From NCBI GenBank assembly GCA_018262795.1, contig JADFDM010000002.1, positions 310,001 through 374,000 of the forward strand: 64,000 bases of DNA, given 5' to 3'. The notes under the pieces are model-generated. The model was not told the DNA's origin. It did no database searches and saw nothing but the letters and a program-made list of their open reading frames with translations. Each line of letters opens with the position of its first letter. The stretch's first letter is position 1. The stretch comes from Sphingobacteriales bacterium. Lineage in GTDB: Bacteria; Bacteroidota; Bacteroidia; Chitinophagales; LD1. Below are positions 27,348 to 37,903 of the stretch, in pieces. Position numbers and translations under genes: made by a program.

Positions 27348-27854
27348 ATGAAAAGACTCTTTTTTGTTTTTGCCGTTCTTCTAATGGCAGGTGCCGCCCA
27401 CAGTGCCGAAAGTGATGCCGTACTTGATTTTCGGGGTATATTCTGGGGTGTTCAAAAGGATTCCTGCTTTAGAGATGGAAAAAAGTTGGAGTTTGTAAAG
27501 GATCGCCAGTCACTCATCAAAGATGCGTACTACATTTCGGGTGACGATATGTTTATCGGTGCAGTGAAATGCGACCGCGTGCTTTATCTCTTTAATGATG
27601 AAGGCCGCTTTTATAAAGTATTTGTGCAAGGCTCTCCTGACCAAAGCGAAACCATGAAATTTATCCTTACTTATAAGTTTGGAGATTATAAGAACGAGAG
27701 CTTTGTGGACGACAGCCATATTATGCAGTGGTTAGTGAAGGACGTTACCTTTACCCTCAAAGTAATTGCAAAAAGCCGCTTTGAACTCACCATCGAAAGT
27801 AACTGGCAAGCCGGTGAAGACTACAAGAAAAACACCAGTGTAGATGACTTTTAG
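27348..27854 (+). CDS. Hypothetical secreted protein
   Basis: 168 residues, not recognised. A signal peptide (MKRLFFVFAVLLMAGAAHSAE) is followed by a small alpha/beta domain (VLDFRGIFWGVQKDSCFRDGKK, VKCDRVLYLFNDEGRFYKVF, FILTYKFGDYKNESFVDDSHIMQW). Sequences like 'FRGIFWG...VLYLFND' occur in small periplasmic domains of unknown role. ATG follows an A-rich leader (AAACCAAAACTAATTACA). A strong terminator is directly downstream, so the gene is monocistronic. Confidence 0.75.
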   Translation: MKRLFFVFAVLLMAGAAHSAESDAVLDFRGIFWGVQKDSCFRDGKKLEFVKDRQSLIKDAYYISGDDMFIGAVKCDRVLYLFNDEGRFYKVFVQGSPDQSETMKFILTYKFGDYKNESFVDDSHIMQWLVKDVTFTLKVIAKSRFELTIESNWQAGEDYKKNTSVDDF

Positions 27855-27872
27855 CCCTCTGTTGAGATAGAT

Positions 27873-27907
27873 AAAATGAGAAGCCCCGTGAGGGGCTTTT
27901 TCATTTT
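27873..27907. terminator. Rho-independent terminator
   Basis: AAGCCCC and GGGGCTT form the core stem around GTGA, extended by AAAATGA and TCATTTT arms. It ends the 27348 gene. Confidence 0.88.
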
Positions 27908-27952
27908 AAGGAATGAATATTCTATGTTCGTAAGCATTATTAAATTTCCTGT

Positions 27953-29296
27953 ATGCAAAGATTTACCGGGGTGTTGGGCATGGTGTTTTTGGTTGGTTTC
28001 GCTTACCTACTGTCCAATAACAAAAAGAAAATAAACTGGCGCTTGGTCGGCACAGGGCTTTCGCTTCAGTTTGTTTTTGCCATTTTGGTTTTGAAAGGAA
28101 GTATGCTGTCGGCTTACTTCCCCCCTCTCGGTTGGCCAAAGGTATTTTTCAATTTTGTGAGCAAAGGCTTCGTTAAAATTCTTGACTTTACTACCAGTGG
28201 GGCGGTATTCGTGTTTGGCGATTTAGCTAAAGCTCCCGGAGCAAACGGCTCTATCGGTTTCTTCTTTGCCTTTCAGGTGTTGCCCACTATTATCTTCTTC
28301 TCGTCAGTGATGAGTATTTTGTACCACCTCGGCATTATGCAGCGAGTGGTGCAGGGGATGGCTTGGGTGATGTATAAACTGATGGGCACTTCAGGGGCGG
28401 AAAGTTTATCGTGCACCGCCAATATTTTTGTGGGGCAAACAGAAGCTCCTTTAATGATTCGGCCATTTATAAAGAACATGACCATGAGCGAACTGCTAGC
28501 CATTATGATTGGCGGTATGGCCACCATTGCCGGTGGTGTGATGGCAGCTTATATACAAATGTTAGGAGCCTCTTTTGCTGCGGCTAAAGGCATAGACATA
28601 CTTTCCGCCAAAGTTGAATTTGCCGAACAATTATTGGGGGCCAGCATCATGGCTGCCCCTGGTGCATTAGTGATGGCAAAAATAATTTGGCCCGAAACAG
28701 ATGAGCCGGTAACCAAGAGCGGGGTAAAAGTAGAGGTGGCCAAAACAGCCGAGAACGTCATAGAGGCCGCAGCCGAAGGAGCCGGAAGTGGTTTACAGTT
28801 AGCCTTAAATGTAGGTGGAATGTTGCTGGCCTTTATCGCCTTGATTGCCATGTTTGACTGGGGCTTTGAAAAAATTGGCGCTATCACTCACCTCAACGAC
28901 TGGTGCCTGTCGCATTACGGCTCTCCGCTTCGCTTAGAATTAATCTTCGGCATGGTGTTACAATATCTTGGCATAGTCATCGGCATTCCGCCTGCTGACG
29001 CTTTTCAGTTTGGGAGCCTGCTTGGAACAAAGGTGGTGCTGAATGAGTTTGTGGCTTATTCGCAGCTATCTGACATGATTACCCAACACAAAATATTATT
29101 CGACAAAACGATGTTCATGAGCACCTTCGCACTTTGCGGCTTTGCCAACTTCTCCTCCATCGCTATTCAAATTGGCGGATTAAGCCCATTAGCGCCTGAG
29201 CGAAGAAGCGACCTTGCAAAGTTAGGCTTGCGTGCTGTGGCCGGAGGCACTTTGGCCAATTTGATGACGGCCACCATTGCGGGTATTCTTCTCTAA
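27953..29296 (+). CDS. Concentrative nucleoside transporter (CNT/NupC family)
   Basis: 447 residues, polytopic inner-membrane protein. Family signatures are visible: GQTEAPLMIRPFI in the middle and GTKVVLNEFVAY toward the end (the G-x-K-x3-N-E-F-x pattern of CNT transporters), plus FALCGFANFSSIAIQIGGL. By family knowledge it imports nucleosides with sodium or protons. The helix order and length are normal, including an N-terminal helix that follows ATG 27953. A purine nucleoside phosphorylase that could use imported nucleosides lies at 53 kb. TATGTTCG (27923-27930) is a candidate -7 box. Confidence 0.93.
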   Translation: MQRFTGVLGMVFLVGFAYLLSNNKKKINWRLVGTGLSLQFVFAILVLKGSMLSAYFPPLGWPKVFFNFVSKGFVKILDFTTSGAVFVFGDLAKAPGANGSIGFFFAFQVLPTIIFFSSVMSILYHLGIMQRVVQGMAWVMYKLMGTSGAESLSCTANIFVGQTEAPLMIRPFIKNMTMSELLAIMIGGMATIAGGVMAAYIQMLGASFAAAKGIDILSAKVEFAEQLLGASIMAAPGALVMAKIIWPETDEPVTKSGVKVEVAKTAENVIEAAAEGAGSGLQLALNVGGMLLAFIALIAMFDWGFEKIGAITHLNDWCLSHYGSPLRLELIFGMVLQYLGIVIGIPPADAFQFGSLLGTKVVLNEFVAYSQLSDMITQHKILFDKTMFMSTFALCGFANFSSIAIQIGGLSPLAPERRSDLAKLGLRAVAGGTLANLMTATIAGILL

Positions 29297-29313
29297 ATCA
29301 TTTATTCCGATTG

Positions 29314-29321
29314 TATTTTTG
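29314..29321 (+). promoter_or_regulatory. -7 promoter box of the GH3 gene
   Basis: TATTTTTG is a perfect TAnnTTTG match ending four bases before ATG 29326, predicting a leaderless transcript. No good TTG lies at the expected -33 distance, so it rests on the -7 box alone. Confidence 0.5.
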
Positions 29322-29325
29322 CCAC

Positions 29326-30816
29326 ATGGGTATTCCATCTTCCATTGCAAACCTTGCTGCCAAGTTCATTGTTCCGCGCATTTACAGGGAACAGCAAAAC
29401 GCAGTGGAGATTCAGCAATCACTTCTTCAAAAATTTATCCAAGAAGCTACAGCCACCACTTTCGGGAAGGAACATCAATTCCATTTGCTAAACAACTATA
29501 GCGAATTCAAATCGGCTGTGCCCGTATGTGATTACGAAGACCTTAAAAACCATATCGAACAAATTGCCAAAGGCGAGCAAAATGTGCTGTGGCCGGGCGC
29601 TCCATTATATTTCTGCAAAAGTTCGGGAACCACCTCCGGCACTAAATACATTCCGGTTACCCAACCGCAGATAATGGAAATGATTCGTGCCGCCCGAAAC
29701 TCCTTGCTGATGTATGTAGCCGAAACCGGGAAGGCTGACTTCTTTAACCACAAAATGATGTTTCTGCAAGGTTCTCCGGAGTTAGAACGCTATGGAGTTA
29801 TTCCTACCGGAAGACTAAGCGGTATCGCCTATCATCACGTTCCCTCCTTTGCCCACCACAGCCGGATGCCTTCTTACGAAGTAAATTGCATGGCCGACTG
29901 GGAGGAAAAAGTGGAAGCCATTGCCCACGAAACGAGCAAAGAGAGAATGAGCCTTATCAGTGGAATACCCCCCTGGTGTGTGATGTATTTTGAGAAACTG
30001 CGAGAAGTAACGGGCAAGGAGTTTATCAAAGACATTTTCCCAGACTTTAGCGTGTTTGCTTATGGTGGAGTCAACTACGAGCCTTATCGAAATAAAATTG
30101 AAAAACTCATCGGCTTTCCGATTGATTCTATTGAGACCTATCCCGCCAGTGAGGGATTTATCGCCTTTCAAGACTCACAAAAGGAAACCGGCTTGCTGCT
30201 CAATATAAACGGAGGTATTTTTTATGAGTTTGTGAAGGCCGAAGATGCTTTCAAAGAAAACCCCGAAAGAATAACATTGGAGGAGGTGGAACTGGAAACC
30301 AACTATGCGCTTATACTAAGCACCAATGCCGGCCTGTGGGCTTACGAACTTGGCGATACCGTAAAGTTTGTGTCAACGAACCCCTACCGAATCATGTTCA
30401 CAGGCCGGGTAAAGCATTTTATCTCTGCTTTTGGGGAGCATGTAATTGGGGAAGAAGTTGAGTTTTCTCTACGCCATGCCATGATAGATTTCCATGCCGG
30501 TGTCACCGAATTTACAGTCGCTCCACAGGTCAATCCTTCCGATGGTTTGCCCTATCACGAATGGTTCATTGAGTTCAGTCATACTCCTGACAATACAGAA
30601 TTATTTGCTGCGTCTATTGATCACTGGTTGCAACAACGCAATGCCTACTACCGCGACCTCCGCACCGGGCACGTATTGCAACAGTTAAAGATTACTGCAC
30701 TAAAGCCTAACACCTTTGTCAATTACATGAGGAAACAAGGAAAACTTGGCGGGCAAAACAAAGTGCCACGACTGACGAATGACCGCCTGATAGCGGAGGA
30801 ACTGATTAGAGCTTAG
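29326..30816 (+). CDS. GH3 auxin-responsive-promoter family acyl-adenylating ligase
   Basis: About 496 residues from ATG 29326 (MGIPSSIANLAAKF); the track's earlier TTG lies inside the promoter box. The adenylation-fold motifs are FCKSSGTTSGTKYIPVT (phosphate loop), FAYGGVNYEPYR, IETYPASEGFIAFQ and YELGDTVKFVS. This is the order seen in plant GH3 enzymes, which join amino acids to jasmonate or auxin through an acyl-AMP. Bacterial members are common in Bacteroidota, but their substrates are mostly undefined. It lies just after the nucleoside transporter, and I see no functional link. Confidence 0.85.
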   Translation: MGIPSSIANLAAKFIVPRIYREQQNAVEIQQSLLQKFIQEATATTFGKEHQFHLLNNYSEFKSAVPVCDYEDLKNHIEQIAKGEQNVLWPGAPLYFCKSSGTTSGTKYIPVTQPQIMEMIRAARNSLLMYVAETGKADFFNHKMMFLQGSPELERYGVIPTGRLSGIAYHHVPSFAHHSRMPSYEVNCMADWEEKVEAIAHETSKERMSLISGIPPWCVMYFEKLREVTGKEFIKDIFPDFSVFAYGGVNYEPYRNKIEKLIGFPIDSIETYPASEGFIAFQDSQKETGLLLNINGGIFYEFVKAEDAFKENPERITLEEVELETNYALILSTNAGLWAYELGDTVKFVSTNPYRIMFTGRVKHFISAFGEHVIGEEVEFSLRHAMIDFHAGVTEFTVAPQVNPSDGLPYHEWFIEFSHTPDNTELFAASIDHWLQQRNAYYRDLRTGHVLQQLKITALKPNTFVNYMRKQGKLGGQNKVPRLTNDRLIAEELIRA

Positions 30817-31010
30817 AGGTTGACCGAGATTCAACATTCGCAATTCATCCTTCAATATTTGACATTCACTATTAAACCTTCAATCCTTCTTGTTTGCAGA
30901 CCTATTGACCTTTGGAGAATAGCCATACTGCCATTTTTCCATCCCTTTCTGAAACCTTTTCAGTCAAAACTGCCAAAACTGCACATCTGAAGTGATGGCA
31001 CGAACTCTGC

Positions 31011-31018
31011 TATATTCG
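31011..31018 (+). promoter_or_regulatory. Candidate -7 box of groESL
   Basis: TATATTCG fits the TAnnTTCG variant and would give a leader of about 40 nt before groES. Upstream, ACTGCCA occurs twice (30927 and 30969), a possible but unproven regulatory repeat. No CIRCE element is seen. Confidence 0.45.
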
Positions 31019-31061
31019 CTCGCCTAAATTCATCATTGTTTAACTTAAAAAACGTAATACT

Positions 31062-31340
31062 ATGGCAGATGTAAAAATCAAACCTTTAGCAGACAGAGTG
31101 CTGGTAAAGCCTGCAGAAGCAGAAACCAAAACAGCGGGCGGAATCATTATTCCCGATACCGCTAAAGAAAAACCCCAACGCGGAACCGTAGTGGCTGCTG
31201 GTCCCGGCAAGAAAGATGAGCCTGTAACAGTAAAAAAAGGCGATTCAATCCTGTATGGCAAGTACTCCGGTACCGAAATACAAGTAGATGGGCAGGAGTA
31301 CCTGATCATGAGAGAGTCTGACATTTTTGCAATCCTTTAA
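31062..31340 (+). CDS. groES: Co-chaperonin GroES
   Basis: 92 residues, the normal length, with the mobile loop [23 protein letters not shown] and the roof/core sequences [11 protein letters not shown] and [17 protein letters not shown]. It forms the heptameric lid of GroEL in the cytoplasm. The A-rich leader AACTTAAAAAACGTAATACT lacks a Shine-Dalgarno sequence. It is followed 67 bp later by groEL, with a small hairpin between them. Confidence 0.98.
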   Translation: MADVKIKPLADRVLVKPAEAETKTAGGIIIPDTAKEKPQRGTVVAAGPGKKDEPVTVKKGDSILYGKYSGTEIQVDGQEYLIMRESDIFAIL

Positions 31341-31343
31341 TTT

Positions 31344-31369
31344 AAATCATACCCTTTTGGATATGATTT
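31344..31369. other. Small hairpin between groES and groEL
   Basis: AAATCATA and TATGATTT flank ten bases and are followed by a T-rich stretch. It could stabilise or process the mRNA, or attenuate read-through. It is too weak to call a full terminator within an operon. Confidence 0.4.
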
Positions 31370-31395
31370 CTTTATTTCAATTAATCAAAAACTAA

Positions 31396-33057
<1,662 letters not shown>

Positions 33058-33079
33058 GCAGCATCCCGTTCAACACAAC

Positions 33080-33113
33080 AAAAAACCTCTTCGGATTCCG
33101 GAGAGGTTTTTTT
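33080..33113 (+). terminator. Terminator of groESL
   Basis: AAAAACCTCT pairs with AGAGGTTTTT around an 11-base loop, followed by further Ts. Confidence 0.92.
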
Positions 33114-33503
33114 ATGAGGGAAAGCAAGGGTTATAGCTTCTTTTCAGTATTCGCCTGCATACTGAATTTCAAATAATTGTTGAGAGCAGTCTGCCGCGTA
33201 CGAACTTCGGTCTGCGGTAAACTCTTACTTGTCGGAAGGCATAACTCCAGCGCAGTATCCTGAAGATACCTATTAACCAATGAGAAGTCGGATTGAAATC
33301 CCGCCTTAATATTTTCAACAAAAGGATGCATTTGCCGAGCCGATATGTAATGTGTCCGAGGCCAAAATAGAAAAGTTCACCCATATTCCCGCAGTTTTAT
33401 TTTGAAATTAGTTTCAGCCCTACTTTTCTATTGGAGAATGTTCTTCATCCGCTCGGCTTATTCCAAAAAAAATGCCTACTTCGTGCCATAAACAAAGTGA
33501 ACG
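33114..33503. other. Gap holding a possible short minus-strand ORF
   Basis: The only candidate gene is a minus-strand ORF at 33131-33331 (66 codons; MHPFVENIKAGFQSDFSL...). It has sensible amino-acid composition but no recognised family and no clear promoter. It continues upstream only as far as a stop about 20 codons earlier. It may be a small protein or a gene remnant. Nothing else is visible. Confidence 0.3.
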
Positions 33504-33899
33504 ATGAACGTAAAAATACTGAGTGCTTTAAACCGATGGAATCCCGAAATCAAACTGACCGTTAAAGCACGGTTTATAAAAAAGGGAACGGAAGAGCCAA
33601 TCACCGGTCAACAATATACTGCTCGTCTTTATGACCGGGATCTCATCACCTCTGATGACTACTTAGGCCATGCTAAACTGAATGAGAAAGGAGAGGCACA
33701 TATTCAATTTTACCCAACTGACATCATCAAATATGATTTGGGATTCGAGAAACTACCTGACCTCTATATCCTGCTTTTTAAAGGAGATGTAGTTCATTTT
33801 CAAACCCAAGTATGGGATGATGTGGACTTCGATAAAATAGGCACCTTGGATATGAAAGAAGGGGAAGTGTTGGATTTCGGAACGTACTTGGTGGACTAA
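33504..33899 (+). CDS. Hypothetical beta-sandwich-like protein
   Basis: 131 residues, unrecognised. There is no signal peptide. The sequence alternates polar and hydrophobic residues (EIKLTVKARFIKKGTEEPITG, YTARLYDRDLITSDDYLGHAKLNEKGEAHIQF, LYILLFKGDVVHFQTQVWDDVDFD), which suggests a C2- or transthyretin-like beta-sandwich. The repeated Asp residues could bind calcium (inference). It stands alone, 90 bp before the transhydrogenase operon. Confidence 0.72.
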   Translation: MNVKILSALNRWNPEIKLTVKARFIKKGTEEPITGQQYTARLYDRDLITSDDYLGHAKLNEKGEAHIQFYPTDIIKYDLGFEKLPDLYILLFKGDVVHFQTQVWDDVDFDKIGTLDMKEGEVLDFGTYLVD

Positions 33900-33991
33900 A
33901 CTTGACGAAGATCATTTTACTTTCTTCTCAAAATCATGGGTAACGCAGCGAATTTGTGTAATCTTCGCTGCACAAAATTTATTGAGCATCA

Positions 33992-35140
33992 ATGGTTATT
34001 GGTATTTTAAAAGAGAAGGAAAGTGAAAACAGAGTTTCCGCTTTACCTGAAATTACAGCGGCTCTCGTAAAATTAAATGTGGAAGTTTGGATTGAAAGTG
34101 GAGCCGGTGTTTTAGCATTTGCAAATGATAAAGATTACAGCTGCACCGGAGCAAAAATAAAAGCGAGAAGCGAAGTGCTCTCCACATCAGACATTGTGCT
34201 TACTATCCACCCTCCCACAGAGGCAGATATCTCCATAATGAAACCGGAGGCGGCACTCATCGGTATTTTTCAGCCCTTATTTAATTTTGAATTCATGATG
34301 GAATGTGCAGTAAAAAATCTGCTCACATTCTCCTTAGACATGATACCGCGCACTTCACGTGCTCAAGCCATGGATGTGCTTAGTTCCCAAGCCAGTATAG
34401 CCGGGTATAAAGCAGTGATTCTTGCGGCCTCTGTTTACCCTCATTATTTCCCGATGTTGAGTACTTCTGCCGGCACTGTTGCTCCTGCTAAAATTTTGAT
34501 ATTGGGTGCCGGAGTAGCCGGGCTACAAGCTGTAGCTACCGCCAAACGATTGGGAGCAGTAGTGGAAGTATTCGATACCAGAGCCGCTGCAAAAGAGGAA
34601 GTAATGAGCCTCGGAGCTAAGTTTGTAGAAGTAGAAGGTGCCGCAGATGCCACCAAAGCAGGTGGATATGCCGTAGAGCAAACAGAAGACTACAAGCAAA
34701 AACAAAAGAATAAAATTGCCGAATCTATTGCCAAAGCAGATGTAGTGATTACCACCGCACAAATCCCCGGCAAGCAAGCCCCCATTCTGATTACCCGCAC
34801 TATGGTAGAAGCGATGAAGGCAGGCTCAGTGATTATTGACCTTGCGGCTTCTACAGGCGGCAACTGCGAACTAACTAAAGACAACAAAACAGTAGTGCAC
34901 CAACAAGTTTCAATCATAGGCAATTCCAATCTCCCCTCTTCGGTGCCTTGCGATGCCAGCAAGTTGTATGGAAAGAACATCCTGAATTTTCTGAAGTTGA
35001 TGATTGACAATACCGGCACTTTGAATTTCAACTTTGAGGATGACCTCATCAAAGGAACCTGCATGACTCATGAAGGTAAAATAGTAAACCAAAGAGTTCG
35101 TGAAAAAGTAAGCGAATTGGAAATGGAAAATGCCTGCTAA
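33992..35140 (+). CDS. pntA: NAD(P) transhydrogenase subunit alpha part 1 (soluble dI)
   Basis: 382 residues of the AlaDH/PNT family. The N-terminal domain (IGILKEKESENRVSALPEI) and an NAD-binding Rossmann loop (ILGAGVAGLQAVATAKRLGA) are present, with the RAQAMDVLSSQASIAGY signature between. It is the NAD(H)-binding domain I. It has no membrane segment, because this lineage splits PntA into two genes. The second part begins 39 bp downstream, so this is the first of three operonic genes. Confidence 0.96.
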   Translation: MVIGILKEKESENRVSALPEITAALVKLNVEVWIESGAGVLAFANDKDYSCTGAKIKARSEVLSTSDIVLTIHPPTEADISIMKPEAALIGIFQPLFNFEFMMECAVKNLLTFSLDMIPRTSRAQAMDVLSSQASIAGYKAVILAASVYPHYFPMLSTSAGTVAPAKILILGAGVAGLQAVATAKRLGAVVEVFDTRAAAKEEVMSLGAKFVEVEGAADATKAGGYAVEQTEDYKQKQKNKIAESIAKADVVITTAQIPGKQAPILITRTMVEAMKAGSVIIDLAASTGGNCELTKDNKTVVHQQVSIIGNSNLPSSVPCDASKLYGKNILNFLKLMIDNTGTLNFNFEDDLIKGTCMTHEGKIVNQRVREKVSELEMENAC

Positions 35141-35179
35141 TTACTCCTCTTTTTTCTTTCAAAAGCAAATACAAACTAT

Positions 35180-35482
35180 ATGGATAATATCCTAAGCGCC
35201 ACCGATATGCAAATGGTGTATATCGTGGTATTAATGATTTTTTTGGGCATCGAAATTATTTCGCACGTGCCATCTATTCTGCATACTCCACTGATGAGCG
35301 GTGCCAATGCGATTCACGGAGTGGTAATACTTGGAGCTATCATAGTAATGGGGCAAGCCGACCCTGACAACTATGGGGCTTTAGTGTTGGGATTTTTTGC
35401 CGTGTTTTTGGGCACGCTGAATGTGGTGGGCGGCTTTTTAGTAACCGACCGTATGTTAGAGATGTTTAAACGGCATAAATAA
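35180..35482 (+). CDS. NAD(P) transhydrogenase subunit alpha part 2 (membrane)
   Basis: 100 residues with about three transmembrane helices (QMVYIVVLMIFLGIEIISHV, GVVILGAIIVMG, LVLGFFAVFLGTLNVVGGFLV). It is equivalent to the membrane end of E. coli PntA. HVPSILHTPLMSGANAIHGVV is the conserved stretch of the proton-channel subunit. It combines with the pntB membrane part to form domain II. Confidence 0.95.
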   Translation: MDNILSATDMQMVYIVVLMIFLGIEIISHVPSILHTPLMSGANAIHGVVILGAIIVMGQADPDNYGALVLGFFAVFLGTLNVVGGFLVTDRMLEMFKRHK

Positions 35483-35544
35483 ATGAAACTATCTACCACC
35501 CGTCTCATTGCGGTAGGCAGCGCTTAATTATCTAAAATTTTATC

Positions 35545-36936
35545 ATGGATTTTCTTTCGTTCGATATTTTATCAATAACATATCTCGTAGCTTCGGTCAC
35601 ATTTATCCTCGGACTTAAAATGTTAGGGCACCCCGATACTGCCCGAAAAGGGAATCTGATTGCAGCAGCTGGAATGGGAATTGCTATTTTCTCCACCATC
35701 TTTTTATATAATGAAGGCGGGGTATATCTATCCAACCGGCTTTGGATTTTCGGTGGATTGTTTGCCGGCATTTTAGTTGGCACTTATGCAGCTCGGGTAG
35801 TGCAGATGACTCAAATGCCCGAAATGGTTTCTGTGTTCAACGGGATGGGAGGAGCTTGTGCCGCATTAATTGCCACAGTAGAAGCCACCCGGCATGCCGA
35901 TGAACCTCGATTGAAAATGCTGGCGATTGTAGCGGGATTAATCATCGGTACCATTTCGTTCTCCGGCTCCATTATTGCTTGGGGAAAACTGAGCGGAAAA
36001 ATTCGTGACCGCTCCTTTAAAGGGCAACAGGTAATCAGCCTTAGTTTGCTCGCTACTATCATCGGCATAGGTGCTTATATGATTTTGGGGAATGCCCCTG
36101 CCGGCACTATTTATTTAGAGATTGCTCTTTGCTTTGTTTACGGGGTGCTTTTTGTGCTTCCAATAGGTGGTGCCGATATGCCGGTAGTTATTTCTCTGCT
36201 GAACTCATTTACTGGAATAGCCGCTGCTTGTGGCGGATTTTTATACGACAATAAAGCGATGCTCACCGGTGGTATTCTCGTAGGTTCGGCCGGAACCATT
36301 CTCACAATCTTAATGTGCAAAGCCATGAACCGTTCGCTGCTAAACGTGCTGATTGGTTCCTTCAGTGCCAAACAGTCGGGAAATGAAGAAGGACCGGAAG
36401 GCGGTCACGTGAAAGAAATGACACTAACCGATGCAGCTATGATGATGAGCTATGCTAAAAAAGTAATGATTGTGCCGGGCTATGGTTTAGCCGTAGCGCA
36501 AGCACAGCACACTTGCCACGACTTAGAAAAGGTTTTGGAAGAAAAAGGGGTGGAAGTGAAGTATGCGATTCATCCGGTGGCAGGTCGTATGCCCGGTCAC
36601 ATGAATGTGCTTCTTGCTGAAGCCGATGTACCTTACCCTAAGTTGCTTGAAATGGATGATGCTAATGCGGAGTTTAGCTCTACAGATGTGGTGGTGGTGT
36701 TGGGGGCTAACGATGTGGTAAATCCCGCGGCAAAAACAAATCCCTCCTCCCCTATTTACGGCATGCCCATTTTAGATGTAGAGAAGGCTAAAACCATTAT
36801 CGTGAATAAGCGCACTATGCAAACCGGTTATGCCGGCATCCAAAACGAACTCTTCTACAATCCAAAAACATCTATGTTGTTTGGAGATGCAAAAGCTGTA
36901 CTGCAACAACTGATTGCTGAGGTGAAAGCGAATTGA
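35545..36936 (+). CDS. pntB: NAD(P) transhydrogenase subunit beta
   Basis: 463 residues. About eight N-terminal transmembrane helices are followed by the NADP-binding domain III (IVPGYGLAVAQAQHTCHDLEK; FHPVAGRMPG-like AIHPVAGRMPGHMNVLLAEA; VVVLGANDVVNPAA). With the two alpha subunits it couples proton entry to reduction of NADP by NADH, supplying NADPH. The DHFR gene encoded convergently just after it is an NADPH consumer, though no regulatory link is visible. Confidence 0.97.
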   Translation: MDFLSFDILSITYLVASVTFILGLKMLGHPDTARKGNLIAAAGMGIAIFSTIFLYNEGGVYLSNRLWIFGGLFAGILVGTYAARVVQMTQMPEMVSVFNGMGGACAALIATVEATRHADEPRLKMLAIVAGLIIGTISFSGSIIAWGKLSGKIRDRSFKGQQVISLSLLATIIGIGAYMILGNAPAGTIYLEIALCFVYGVLFVLPIGGADMPVVISLLNSFTGIAAACGGFLYDNKAMLTGGILVGSAGTILTILMCKAMNRSLLNVLIGSFSAKQSGNEEGPEGGHVKEMTLTDAAMMMSYAKKVMIVPGYGLAVAQAQHTCHDLEKVLEEKGVEVKYAIHPVAGRMPGHMNVLLAEADVPYPKLLEMDDANAEFSSTDVVVVLGANDVVNPAAKTNPSSPIYGMPILDVEKAKTIIVNKRTMQTGYAGIQNELFYNPKTSMLFGDAKAVLQQLIAEVKAN

Positions 36937-37035
36937 AAGGAATTTGGCGTTTCCGTGCCTTTCGGCACTCAACATGTATCACGGAATACTTTCAACTGCT
37001 ATTACACCAGCTTCAACTGTATTTTCGAAGAACAA

Positions 37036-37551
37036 CTAAACTGCCACCCCCTTTTTTTCGAGTATAATTACCTCAAAGTCGTAGCGATGTTTTTCATCGG
37101 CAAAGTGGCGCTCGCGATGTATTGGTTGCCATTTAGAACGTAACACTTCCGGGAAAAAAGTATCAGCATGTTGAAATACATGATGCACTTTCGTGAGATA
37201 AATACGGTCGGCAAGGTCAAAAAACTGGCGATAGATTTCACCTCCGCCAATAACCATCAACTCGGTCTCCTCATTCGCTTCGGCAAACCGCAGCCCTTCC
37301 TCAACATTGGAAACTATCTTGCAACCGGGTGCAGTAAAACCCTCTTGGCGACTCACCACCAAGTTCACACGTCCGGGCAGCGGTCTGAATTTTCTGGGAA
37401 TACTTTCGTACGTTTTTCTTCCCATCAGCACATGATGCCCCATGGTAATGGCCTTAAAATATTGCATATCTAAGGGTAAGCGCCACAGCAAATCTCCTCC
37501 TCTGCCAATGGCGTTATTCTCCGATACCGCAACCACAATAGAAATTTTCAT
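37036..37551 (-). CDS. folA: Dihydrofolate reductase
   Basis: 171 residues. Standard DHFR motifs are present: the N-terminal strand SIVVAVSENNAIGRGGDLLWRLPLDM with the catalytic Asp in LPLDM; MGRKTYESI; RPLPGRVNLVVSR; and MVIGGGEIYRQF for NADPH binding. It reduces dihydrofolate to tetrahydrofolate. Convergent with pntB; a small GTGCC/GGCAC hairpin (about 36957-36970) lies between them but has no T tract. Confidence 0.97.
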   Translation of the reverse strand: MKISIVVAVSENNAIGRGGDLLWRLPLDMQYFKAITMGHHVLMGRKTYESIPRKFRPLPGRVNLVVSRQEGFTAPGCKIVSNVEEGLRFAEANEETELMVIGGGEIYRQFFDLADRIYLTKVHHVFQHADTFFPEVLRSKWQPIHRERHFADEKHRYDFEVIILEKKGVAV

Positions 37552-37903
37552 CGCTACAAAGTAAGCTAAAAAGTGTAAGTGTACAGAAAGTTGCAGATTC
37601 AGAAAAAATAAAAAAGTGAATCATTATAAGCAGTCTCCGGCTAAATTTTATCGCAGATATTTGCAGCTACAGTAATTACTATTCAGGGGTCTTTCTTTAC
37701 CAATTTCTATAGGAAATAAATTAGTGGATAAATGTGGACAGTCTTCAAAAATATAAGGATCAAGTGGGAATGAAATATCGTTTGATGTCTTTGAATTTTT
37801 CTCTTTTGCAGGCGAAAATGAAGCCTTGAATGATAGAGCGTAAAACAGCAACGATTAATTGCCATAATTTGAGTACCGGGAAATTTCAATTAAATTGTAG
37901 TAG
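37552..37903. other. Gap upstream of spoT/relA
   Basis: It probably holds the folA and spoT promoters. A minus-strand ORF at 37648-37851 (67 codons, TTG start, ending NSNYCSCKYLR) is protein-like but unsupported by family or promoter. No RNA gene or repeat is seen. Confidence 0.3.

Noticed and set aside
37648-37851. Minus-strand 67-codon ORF before spoT
   Set aside because: TTG start after a stop, no promoter or family; the evidence is too thin to call a gene.
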